Assembly: GCA_018661145.1 (NCBI GenBank)
Contig: JABJIU010000203.1
Span: 1 to 22,590, forward strand
Direction: 5' to 3'
Length of the DNA stretch: 22,590 bases
Origin: Pseudomonadota bacterium
Lineage (GTDB): Bacteria > Pseudomonadota > Gammaproteobacteria > Arenicellales > UBA868
Shown here: in pieces, positions 15,638 through 21,791 of the stretch
Position numbering within the stretch: position 1 is the stretch's first letter
How the letters are laid out: the number at the start of each line of letters is the position of its first letter
Program-made: the position numbers and the translations under genes
The notes under the pieces: model-generated
The model's database searches: none
Told to the model about the DNA's origin: nothing
The model's input: only the letters and a program-made list of their open reading frames with translations

Positions 15638-16492
15638 TTAAACGGGCCTTTCCCCCGCCGCAGTTGTCCTATGCATCAATCGGTGCATTTCAGGACCGTA
15701 ATCCAGAACCACATAATGCATTGCACAGCGGTTGTCGAACATCACAACATCGTTGACCTTCCAGCGGTGACGGTAAATATTATCGGGACGAGTCGCCTGC
15801 TCATATAAGTAGTTGAGCAATGGGTCGCTCTCTTTTTCGGTCATCCCAGCAAAGCGAATTGTGTAGATAGGGTTTACAAACAGGTTTTGTTTGCCAGTCG
15901 CCCTGTTCGTACGGACCACCGGATGATTTACCGGTGGCGGCACCTCGTCGATCGGAACGTTGTAACTCTCAGAGTTGTTGCGCACCACCATTCTGGCCGA
16001 TGAATGTTCGGCAGACAGTTGTCGGAGCATTTGCTGCATTCCAGGAGACAAAGCGTCGTACGCGCGTCGCATACTGCAGAATAGTGTGTCGCCTAATCCT
16101 TCTGTGATAGCTCGGCAATACAACACGCTGCCCAAAGGGGGCTCTTCCGAGAATGTGACATCTGAATGCCAGACGTCATTTCTTCCATTGACCCACTCAT
16201 GATTTTTGTGCTCGAGAACGAGTATCTCGGGATATCCGTCCAGAATTGCACTTCTATAAAGTGGATGCTGTTCAACCGGTCCGAAATGGGCGGTAAAGGC
16301 TATCTGCTCCTCCGGAGTAAGCTCCTGGTCAGGAAACACAAGCACACTGTATTCATCCAACAGCGGCCGAATTGCCGCAACCTGCGCTGAGTTCAATTTA
16401 CTAATGTCCAATCCCTCGACAACCGCCCCTAAAGCACCGCTAGCTGGGCTTATCGAAAGCGCTCCAAGAGCTTGGTGCGAGTGATTTTTCAA
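15638..16492 (-). CDS. TauD/TfdA-family Fe(II)/2-oxoglutarate dioxygenase
   Basis: The product has 284 residues. Iron ligands are H109 and D111 in VWHSDVTF and H259 in NRCAMHY; R275 in HRLMHRTT is placed to bind 2-oxoglutarate. The N-terminal half (GALGAVVEGLDISKL, LVFPDQELTPEEQIAF, FGPVEQHP) and LFVNPIYTIRFAGM are standard for the family. It could hydroxylate or cleave a small acid such as taurine, an aryloxyacetate or an amino acid; the substrate is not predictable. It converges on dapA with only 28 bases between the stops, and no clear terminator lies there. It is 55 bases downstream of the IPNS-like gene on the same strand, so the two probably form one transcript. Confidence 0.88.
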   Translation of the reverse strand: MKNHSHQALGALSISPASGALGAVVEGLDISKLNSAQVAAIRPLLDEYSVLVFPDQELTPEEQIAFTAHFGPVEQHPLYRSAILDGYPEILVLEHKNHEWVNGRNDVWHSDVTFSEEPPLGSVLYCRAITEGLGDTLFCSMRRAYDALSPGMQQMLRQLSAEHSSARMVVRNNSESYNVPIDEVPPPVNHPVVRTNRATGKQNLFVNPIYTIRFAGMTEKESDPLLNYLYEQATRPDNIYRHRWKVNDVVMFDNRCAMHYVVLDYGPEMHRLMHRTTAAGERPV

Positions 16493-16547
16493 CGCGATTT
16501 CTAGGGCAGCTTTGAAAGCAAAGACCGCCTGCTATTCCTTTTAACTA

Positions 16548-17504
16548 CTAAGCGAAAGCCACGGGAAAGATTCGACGGTGGTGCTTTGATTGATATTGTT
16601 CAAAGGTTTCTTCAAACGACCCGGCTGTTGTAACGGAGCCCAGCAGAGGTTTTACCGGAACGTCCCAACGGGGGCTCACAAAAAACGGAATGGAGTAGCG
16701 ATCAACCCCCGATCGATTGATGACGCGATGGGGCGTCGACGAAAATTCACCGTTAGTCCATATTTGCATCGCGTCGCCAAGATTAATAACAAAGGTTTCT
16801 TCAATCGGTGGCGCAACAACCCACTCACCGCCTTTGCTTTCAACTTCCAGGCCTCCAGTGCTGTCCTGCCAGAGTATAGTGAACCCTCCCTCGTCCGAGT
16901 GAGGAACTACCCCAATATTACTGACCGTGGTTGGATTGTGCTGTGGTGGATAATGATTAATTTTAAGCAGAGATGACTGATCCAAAAAGAGTTCACGAAA
17001 GAAATTCTCCGGCAAACCAAGAGTCAGCGCAAATGCTGTCTGAAGGACAATCGCCAAATCTGTCACGGCTTCGTAATACGCTTCCAATGACTCTCTCAAC
17101 AACTGGCTATTCTTAGGCCACAAATTTGGGCCATCGAGGCGATTATCTGTTTTAACCGGGCGGTCAGGGCCCATCCAAAAGCCCTCCTGATTACTGGTCG
17201 CTGCGATCGATTCTCCATCGTAAGATCGATACCCCAGGGGCAGATAACCACGTATTCGTTTATCCAAAAGCACTTCTTCTTTCTGTGCAACAGGCCTACT
17301 AAAAACCTCCCTGCCTGCAACTAAAATATCGTCTATTAATCGTTTCGGGATTCCATGATTCTTGATATAAAGGAATCCAACTTCACGACACGCAGTGCCT
17401 ATGTCTTCGACAGTCTGGTGATCTGTTTTGCCTGACACCAATAACGAAAGATCTATGATTGGAATTTCTTTGAACGCCAGCCGGCGCGATTCAGGAATGG
17501 CCAT
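16548..17504 (-). CDS. Isopenicillin-N-synthase-like Fe(II)/2-oxoglutarate oxygenase
   Basis: The product has 318 residues. A DIOX_N-type N-terminal domain (EIPIIDLSLLV, ACREVGFLYIKNHGI) leads into the double-stranded beta-helix with H202-x-D204 (PHSDEGGFTILWQD), distal H259 (STPHRVIN) and R269-x-S271 (RYSIPFFVSP), the RxS co-substrate signature of 2-oxoglutarate users in this superfamily. Bacterial relatives hydroxylate amino acids or modify small molecules; ethylene-forming and gibberellin-type enzymes share the fold. The ATG at 17504 has GAGAG just upstream. It begins 31 bases after the stop of a truncated VOC gene, whose decay has not disturbed it. With the TauD-like gene it forms a two-oxygenase pair. 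Confidence 0.88.
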   Translation of the reverse strand: MAIPESRRLAFKEIPIIDLSLLVSGKTDHQTVEDIGTACREVGFLYIKNHGIPKRLIDDILVAGREVFSRPVAQKEEVLLDKRIRGYLPLGYRSYDGESIAATSNQEGFWMGPDRPVKTDNRLDGPNLWPKNSQLLRESLEAYYEAVTDLAIVLQTAFALTLGLPENFFRELFLDQSSLLKINHYPPQHNPTTVSNIGVVPHSDEGGFTILWQDSTGGLEVESKGGEWVVAPPIEETFVINLGDAMQIWTNGEFSSTPHRVINRSGVDRYSIPFFVSPRWDVPVKPLLGSVTTAGSFEETFEQYQSKHHRRIFPVAFA

Positions 17505-17535
17505 AGGTTCTCTCAGGCTTGGTATGCAGTCTTAG

Positions 17536-17673
17536 TCACGGATCAAGGCAATCCAGTGATCGCGGTAAGGGTAAAGTTCTTGCGATATCTTTCGCCATGA
17601 GGTTGATCCCGAAGCCTTGGAGAACTCGACGGGATTCCGCCGCGAGAGCCGTCCAAGCGATCTTAAAATTCAT
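17536..17673 (-). pseudogene. Truncated VOC gene, copy B
   Basis: A 45-codon remnant whose first 33 residues align with the start of the intact VOC protein at 10736-11170 (RVLQGFGINLMAKDIARTL against RALEGFGVNLLVTDVARTV). After the ART motif the frame drifts to a stop. Reading one base over gives YPYRDHWIAL, which resembles the usual FYRD continuation of VOC domains. So a frameshift is followed by loss of the remaining 100 or so codons, and the IPNS-like gene now begins 31 bases on. It keeps the GTGAGG site ahead of its ATG, so a short peptide may still be made. Confidence 0.75.
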
Positions 17674-17802
17674 GGACTACCTTACCTCACTTAGGCCCGT
17701 CGCTTAATCACTGGGAAGCAGGCCCACAAGTTTCAGCGCGCCATAGAGAATAAACAGAACGGCAATGATGATGCCGATTCTTCGAAGATTTTCCGGGGTC
17801 AT
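17575..17802 (-). repeat. Duplicated unit, copy B
   Basis: Gap-free counterpart of 11072-11299 in the same orientation, 6.5 kb away. Distances are identical: 129 bases from peptide start to VOC start and a 30-base spacer in each. The two copies bracket the dehydrogenase, dapA and oxygenase genes. Confidence 0.8.
17704..17802 (-). CDS. 32-residue single-span membrane peptide, copy B
   Basis: A paralogue of the peptide at 11201-11299 with the same length: start MTPENLRR, a hydrophobic segment (IGIIIAVLFILYGAL), and tail KLVGLLPSD. Fourteen of 32 residues are identical to copy A and most other changes are conservative, while the frame and length are kept; that argues for selection on the protein. 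The ribosome-binding site is weak (TTGGTAA), poorer than in copy A. It remains intact although the VOC gene behind it is broken, so the peptide may have a role of its own. No named family is recognised. Confidence 0.6.
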   Translation of the reverse strand: MTPENLRRIGIIIAVLFILYGALKLVGLLPSD

Positions 17803-18039
17803 GTTTATTACCAAGGTACAGGGATTTCAACCGTTGATTATCGACCCATTTTAGAACAACCAGGGTCTACCTGGAATTTTTCGGTCCGGATCTCAGACGA
17901 CGCTCAGGACGAGGCCAAACAACCTTTACAGGGTCTCGGACATTTGATCGCGAATCAGCACTACGACTCGTCCTCAATGCCTCAGAGGGTCGAGGACGCG
18001 AGGTTCACCCTTAAGGGCTTCATAGGGCTACTTGAAAAC

Positions 18040-18114
18040 TGGTAGGCGCGAGTGGGATCGAACCACCGACCACCACCATGTCAAGGTGGTGCTCTACCAC
18101 TGAGCTACGCGCCT
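18040..18114 (-). tRNA. tRNA-Val, anticodon GAC
   Basis: A 75-base cloverleaf with encoded CCA. The minus-strand acceptor arms AGGCGCG and CGCGCCT pair fully. The D arm is GCTC-AGTGGTA-GAGC. The anticodon stem is CCACC/GGTGG around loop TTGACAT, giving GAC. The T arm is GGTGG-TTCGATC-CCACT with one G-T pair. It stands alone between the copy B unit and the LysW operon, which is transcribed away from it. No repeat of its 3' end, as would mark an integrated element, was found in the window. Confidence 0.97.
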
Positions 18115-18132
18115 ATAATTCAGGCATTAGAT

Positions 18133-18160
18133 TCTATACCTTAGCCGCGCGAAATTCACC
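18133..18160 (-). promoter_or_regulatory. Candidate tRNA-Val promoter
   Basis: On the minus strand TATAGA (18138-18133) stands about 19 bases ahead of the mature tRNA, a normal distance for a stable-RNA start site. GGTGAA (18160-18155) 16 bases earlier is a poor -35. The remaining bases up to lysW hold no other gene. Confidence 0.35.
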
Positions 18161-18281
18161 CGGCGGTCCGTTGTTTCCATATAAGTCGACGACTTTAGTC
18201 TTCTAGAGAGGATGAGAGATGGGGTGGCTGGCTTCAATAGTGTCGTGGAATAAATTAGAATTTCGTGCCGATAAACGGTTG

Positions 18282-18312
18282 TTCAGGGAGTAATCCTGCT
18301 CCCAATCTGAAC
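18282..18312 (+). other. Possible leader hairpin ahead of lysW
   Basis: GGGAG and CTCCC pair around an 8-base loop, with TTCA and TGAA able to pair outside them across a small bulge. It ends 2 bases before the lysW ribosome-binding site, AAGGAG (18314-18319), so it could modulate translation. No T-tract follows, so it is not a terminator. The stem is short and may be chance. Confidence 0.25.
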
Positions 18313-18327
18313 GAAGGAGATTAGTAG

Positions 18328-18492
18328 ATGACCGAATGCCCGATATGTGGCGCGGAGATTGCCTTTGCGCAAGGCACAGTGGTGGGAGAACTTCTGGAGT
18401 GCGCCGATTGCGGTTCGGAACTCGAAGTCACGGGCCTTGACCCCGCCGCCGTCACTGAGGCGCCTGAAACCGAGGAGGACTGGGGCGAGTGA
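18328..18492 (+). CDS. lysW: Amino-group carrier protein LysW
   Basis: An acidic protein of 54 residues, the same length as Thermus LysW. It has a zinc-ribbon-like set of cysteines (CPIC at residues 4-7 and CADC at 25-28), a GSELEVTGLDP stretch, and the diagnostic C-terminus EDWGE. In the known system the gamma-carboxyl of the last Glu is joined to the amino group of 2-aminoadipate or glutamate; the acidic protein then protects that amino group and serves as a handle for each pathway enzyme. The ATG has AAGGAG 8 bases upstream, a strong site as needed for a stoichiometric carrier. Its stop overlaps the lysX start (GTGA). This is the first gene of an operon running to the right edge. It is short and easily missed by gene callers. 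Confidence 0.95.
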   Translation: MTECPICGAEIAFAQGTVVGELLECADCGSELEVTGLDPAAVTEAPETEEDWGE

Positions 18493-19322
18493 AGGTTGGG
18501 TTGCTGCACTCGCTGATCCGCAAAGAGGAGAAACTCCTTCTCGAGGAGTTTCAGGTCCGCGGGGTCGACCTCACCATGATTGATGATCGCAATCTGATTT
18601 TCGATCTTGAATCAGCCCCGGACGTCGATGTAATCCTCGAAAGAAGCATTAACCACTCGCGCTCTATGTATGGTCTGCGTCTGTTAGAGGCTGCTGGGAT
18701 TCACTGCATAAACGCGGCCGAAGTCGCCAAAATCTGCGGGGATAAAATTCTCACGTCGGTTGCACTGAAAGAGGCGGATGTCAGACAACCTCCCGTTCGG
18801 ATTGCCTTTACGGAGGAATCTGCCCTTAAGGCAATTGAGGAGTTAGGCTACCCGGTCGTTTTGAAGCCAGCCGTGGGGTCCTGGGGCCGCCTGCTCTCCA
18901 AGGTTAACGATCGCGAGTCTGCAGAAGCCATCCTCGAACACAAAGCGCTATTGGGAAGTTATCACCACTCGATTTTTTATATTCAAAAGTTTGTCGAAAA
19001 GAAAGGTCGCGACATTCGCAGTTTCGTCGTGGGTGATAAGTGTATTGCGGCAATTTATCGGAGCTCAGAGCATTGGATTACCAATACCGCGCGTGGTGCG
19101 GTCGCGAGCGGCTGCGAAGTTGATAGCAAGATCGCTGAGATCTCTCTGGCCGCTGCTGATGCCGTGGGGGGTGGCGTATTGGCGGTCGATCTTTTCGAAA
19201 CCTCCGAAGGTCTTTATGTAAACGAGGTCAATTACACGATGGAGTTTCGAAACAGCATCCAGACCACTGGGGTTAACATTCCGGCTCACGTCGTCGACTT
19301 CGTCCTGAGCCAGCAACCGTGA
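18489..19322 (+). CDS. lysX: LysW-amino acid ligase (RimK-like ATP-grasp)
   Basis: The product has 277 residues and is of the LysX/ArgX type. It uses ATP to join the amino group of 2-aminoadipate (LysX) or glutamate (ArgX) to the C-terminal Glu of LysW. ATP-grasp features: GDKILTSVAL near residues 84-93, VVLKPAVGSWGRLLSKV near 123-139 with K126, EHKALLG, FYIQKFVEKKGRDIRSFVVG near 163-182, HWITNTARG near 195-203, and the metal site AVDLFE (D234) with NEVN (E246, N248). The ending MEFRNSIQTTGVNIPAHVVD is close to Thermus LysX as remembered. The residues that separate aminoadipate from glutamate specificity could not be judged by eye. Translation starts at a GTG overlapping the lysW stop, and the stop overlaps the next GTG (GTGA again). 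Confidence 0.93.
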   Translation: MKVGLLHSLIRKEEKLLLEEFQVRGVDLTMIDDRNLIFDLESAPDVDVILERSINHSRSMYGLRLLEAAGIHCINAAEVAKICGDKILTSVALKEADVRQPPVRIAFTEESALKAIEELGYPVVLKPAVGSWGRLLSKVNDRESAEAILEHKALLGSYHHSIFYIQKFVEKKGRDIRSFVVGDKCIAAIYRSSEHWITNTARGAVASGCEVDSKIAEISLAAADAVGGGVLAVDLFETSEGLYVNEVNYTMEFRNSIQTTGVNIPAHVVDFVLSQQP

Positions 19323-20344
19323 CTAATGTTTCGATTGTGGGCGGGTCCGGCTATACCGGCGGGGAACTCCTACGACTGCTACTGGCTCATGGCGACTGTG
19401 AAGTTCACCAGGTCACCTCCGAGCGCTTCGCTGGCAAGGCAATCCATAAGGCGCATCCCAACCTGCGCGGAGCGAGCACCCTGAAGTTCTCTGCCCTGAC
19501 CGAACTTGAGGCTTGTGACGTGCTGTTTCTTTGCCTACCTCACGGAGGCACTGCTGGGCGCTTTGAGATGTTTTCGGCCCTGGCCCCCAGGATTATTGAC
19601 CTGAGTGCGGATTTCCGCCTTGCGGACCCTGAAGCGTATGCCGAGTGGTACGGGCAACCCCACCCCAATCCTGACCTGCTGGGTAGTTTTGTCTACGGCA
19701 TCCCAGAGATCAATCGTAACAAGTTGAAGACCGCAACGCATGTTGCCTGCGCAGGCTGCAATGCCACTGCCAGCACGCTCGCTCTGGCGCCGCTCTCACG
19801 GCGGAATCTCATCTCCTCGGTGGTCATCGATGTCAAGGCCGGATCGAGTGAAGGGGGAAATGCGGTCAACGACGCGAGTCACCACCCCGAGCGCAGTGGC
19901 GCCGTACGCTCCTACCGTCCGACACGTCATCGCCACGTGGCTGAAATCACCCAATCACTAGGCACGTTCCCCGTACATTTTTCTGCCACTTCGATCGAAA
20001 TGGTCCGGGGCATCCTCGCAACCTGTCATGTATTCCTGACTCAACCGCAGGAAGAAAAAGAGATTTGGGGTATATATCGTAAAGATTATGCGGATGAGCC
20101 CTTCATCCGCATCGTCAAGGAACGCAGCGGCATCCACCGGTACCCTGAGCCTAAACTTCTGAGCGGGACGAACTTTTGTGATATCGGCTTTGAAGTTGAT
20201 TCGGGCACGAACCGGGTGGTGGTGATCAGTGCGATTGATAACCTAATGAAAGGAGCGGCTGGACAGGCCGTGCAGTGCTTCAACATTATGCACGGGCTGG
20301 GCGAGCAGACGGGGCTCACCTTTCCCGGCCTGCATCCCATCTGA
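19319..20344 (+). CDS. lysY: LysW-aminoadipyl/glutamyl phosphate reductase (ArgC-like)
   Basis: The product has 341 residues. It reduces the carrier-bound acyl phosphate to the semialdehyde with NADPH. The N-terminal nucleotide motif is VSIVGGSGYTGGELLRLL. The catalytic cysteine is C147 in ACAGCNATA, and the later SHHPERSGAVRSYRPTRHRH carries the base-rich substrate loop. The ending FPGLHP is shared with Thermus LysY, not with typical proteobacterial ArgC. The similarity to LysY is strong over the whole length (LPHGGTAGRF, IDLSADFRL, DLLGSFVYGIPE, TNFCDIGFEVD, AIDNLMKGAAGQAVQ), so it belongs to the carrier-dependent branch. It starts with a GTG coupled to lysX. The stop lies 6 bases before the amidotransferase gene. 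Confidence 0.93.
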   Translation: MTNVSIVGGSGYTGGELLRLLLAHGDCEVHQVTSERFAGKAIHKAHPNLRGASTLKFSALTELEACDVLFLCLPHGGTAGRFEMFSALAPRIIDLSADFRLADPEAYAEWYGQPHPNPDLLGSFVYGIPEINRNKLKTATHVACAGCNATASTLALAPLSRRNLISSVVIDVKAGSSEGGNAVNDASHHPERSGAVRSYRPTRHRHVAEITQSLGTFPVHFSATSIEMVRGILATCHVFLTQPQEEKEIWGIYRKDYADEPFIRIVKERSGIHRYPEPKLLSGTNFCDIGFEVDSGTNRVVVISAIDNLMKGAAGQAVQCFNIMHGLGEQTGLTFPGLHPI

Positions 20345-20350
20345 CCCCTA

Positions 20351-20986
20351 ATGTGTCGACTTCTGTGGCTTCGGGCGGAAGATCCCTTCGAGGTTGCCCC
20401 GCATTTACTCAAATTTGGCACCCTTTGTCGAAACAGTGAGGAATACCAGGGTCATGGCTGGGGCTGTAGCTGGATTTCCGAAGGTCGATGGCAGTCTCAC
20501 CACACCCTTTCACCCATCTGGGAGGATAACCTCAACTCGTTCGGCAAAGCACGGCTCTTTCTCGCGCACGCCCGCAGCGCATTCCGGGATGAGGGTATTG
20601 TCGTAGAGAACAATATGCCCTTCTGCAGGGATAATGAAGTGTTCATTTTCAACGGGGAGCTCTCGGGCGTGCGGATCCGTGAACAAGGTCGCATTGGGGC
20701 CGAGAAGATCTTTAACTACACAAAACGCTTCGCCCACCACGGTGCCCTACCCGGTCTGAGCAAAACGGTCGACGTCATTGAGAAAAGAACCCGTTATATC
20801 CGAGCGATGAATATGATTCTCGCAACGCCCGAGCGGTCGATGTTGGCGACCTTGTACAATGAAAATGCGGGTTATTTCCAGATGCACCGGACCGTGGTCA
20901 ACGGGTTAGATATCGTCTGTTCTGAGGCCTATCCTTTGGATGGGATCTGGCATTCGATAGAGAATCGGACCATCATGGAGTTATAG
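20351..20986 (+). CDS. Class II glutamine amidotransferase-fold (Ntn) protein inside the LysW operon
   Basis: The product has 211 residues and resembles the EgtC/YafJ group of stand-alone class II amidotransferases. The start MCRLLWL puts the nucleophile at Cys2, exposed after Met removal. GHGWG is the usual GWG turn, HARSAFR (R75) matches the Arg that binds the substrate alpha-carboxylate, NNMPF follows, and FIFNGEL (N101, G102) supplies the oxyanion hole. The position of the Asp that holds the free alpha-amino group of glutamine, normally in a D-[ST]-E word, appears to be G116 in RIGAEKIF. There is no synthase domain to receive ammonia, so hydrolysis of a gamma-glutamyl amide, as EgtC does, is at least as likely as ammonia transfer. 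It lies between lysY and lysZ with gaps of 6 and 13 bases and no clear ribosome-binding site. The true function is unknown. Confidence 0.85.
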   Translation: MCRLLWLRAEDPFEVAPHLLKFGTLCRNSEEYQGHGWGCSWISEGRWQSHHTLSPIWEDNLNSFGKARLFLAHARSAFRDEGIVVENNMPFCRDNEVFIFNGELSGVRIREQGRIGAEKIFNYTKRFAHHGALPGLSKTVDVIEKRTRYIRAMNMILATPERSMLATLYNENAGYFQMHRTVVNGLDIVCSEAYPLDGIWHSIENRTIMEL

Positions 20987-20999
20987 GGTTACTCTGTAT

Positions 21000-21791
21000 A
21001 TGTACATCATAAAAGTAGGCGGCGGTAGCGACATCAATCTGGAAGGGGTGGTCAATGATCTTGCAACGCTCGACCAACCGTTTGTAGTGGTACTGGGCGC
21101 CAACGCTCTTCGCGACAGCCTGGCGATACGCCTTGAACAGGAAAAGGTTGAGTTGACCTCGGTGTCAGGCTACTCAAGCGTCTTCTCGGACGCGGCTGCC
21201 ATCGACCTGATCATGATGGCCTATAGCGGACTAAGCAATCGACGTTTCGTGGAATTATGTCAGCGTAGTGGGGTTAACGCGGTGGGCCTGACAGGGCTTG
21301 ACGGGCGCCTGATTCAAGGTCGGCGTAACCGTGGGATTAAGGTTCGTGAAGGCGGAAAAACCTTGGTCAAACGGGATTTTTCCGGTAAACCTCTAGAGGT
21401 TAATGCGGCGCTCTTAAAAACCCTACTGGAACAAGGTTACCGCCCTGTGCTCAGTATCCCAATCATTGACGAGGCAGGATTTGCGATTAACTCGGAAAAT
21501 GACGACATCGTTGCAGTTCTTCAGAACGCACTAAAGGCAGAAAAGCTAGTGCAGCTTATTGAGGCGCCCGGTTTTTTGGAGGACAAAAACGATGAGCACT
21601 CCATGCTCACAACACTCTCAGTCACCGAACTTGCGGATCGAGAAGCCGCAGTCGAGGGTCGGATGAAGCGAAAGATGCTCGCCTTACGTCGACTCTTTGA
21701 AGCGGGTGCGGCCGAAGTGATCATCGCAGATGGCAGAACAGAACACCCAGTGCTTGACGCACTCGCCGGCAAAGGCACGACGATTCAATGA
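21000..21791 (+). CDS. lysZ: LysW-aminoadipate/glutamate kinase
   Basis: The product has 263 residues and is an amino acid kinase family member related to ArgB. It phosphorylates the side-chain carboxyl of the LysW-bound substrate. The N-terminal YIIKVGGGSDIN contains K5 and the glycine turn. NAVGLTGLDGRLIQGRR, PVLSIPIIDE, AINSENDDIVA and VEGRMKRKMLALRRLFEAG are strongly LysZ-like, including the GRMKRK basic patch. The second glycine-rich word, VHGG in ArgB/Thermus LysZ, reads VLGANALRD here. The frame starts at an ATG at 21000 with AGGG about 12 bases upstream. Its stop overlaps the next start (ATGA). It is needed between LysX and LysY in the pathway, although it lies after lysY in the operon. 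Confidence 0.92.
   Translation: MYIIKVGGGSDINLEGVVNDLATLDQPFVVVLGANALRDSLAIRLEQEKVELTSVSGYSSVFSDAAAIDLIMMAYSGLSNRRFVELCQRSGVNAVGLTGLDGRLIQGRRNRGIKVREGGKTLVKRDFSGKPLEVNAALLKTLLEQGYRPVLSIPIIDEAGFAINSENDDIVAVLQNALKAEKLVQLIEAPGFLEDKNDEHSMLTTLSVTELADREAAVEGRMKRKMLALRRLFEAGAAEVIIADGRTEHPVLDALAGKGTTIQ

Noticed and set aside
17969..17998. Inverted repeat CGTCCTC/GAGGACG with an inner CCTC/GAGG downstream of tRNA-Val
   Set aside because: No T-tract follows on either strand, so it is not an intrinsic terminator, and nothing ties it to a gene. Kept only as a note for the otherwise empty 17803-18039 gap.
18040..18114. tRNA-Val as a possible integration site for the neighbouring LysW operon or oxygenase block
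   Set aside because: No direct repeat of the tRNA 3' end, no integrase gene and no other mobile-element gene was seen in the window. The position alone is not evidence.
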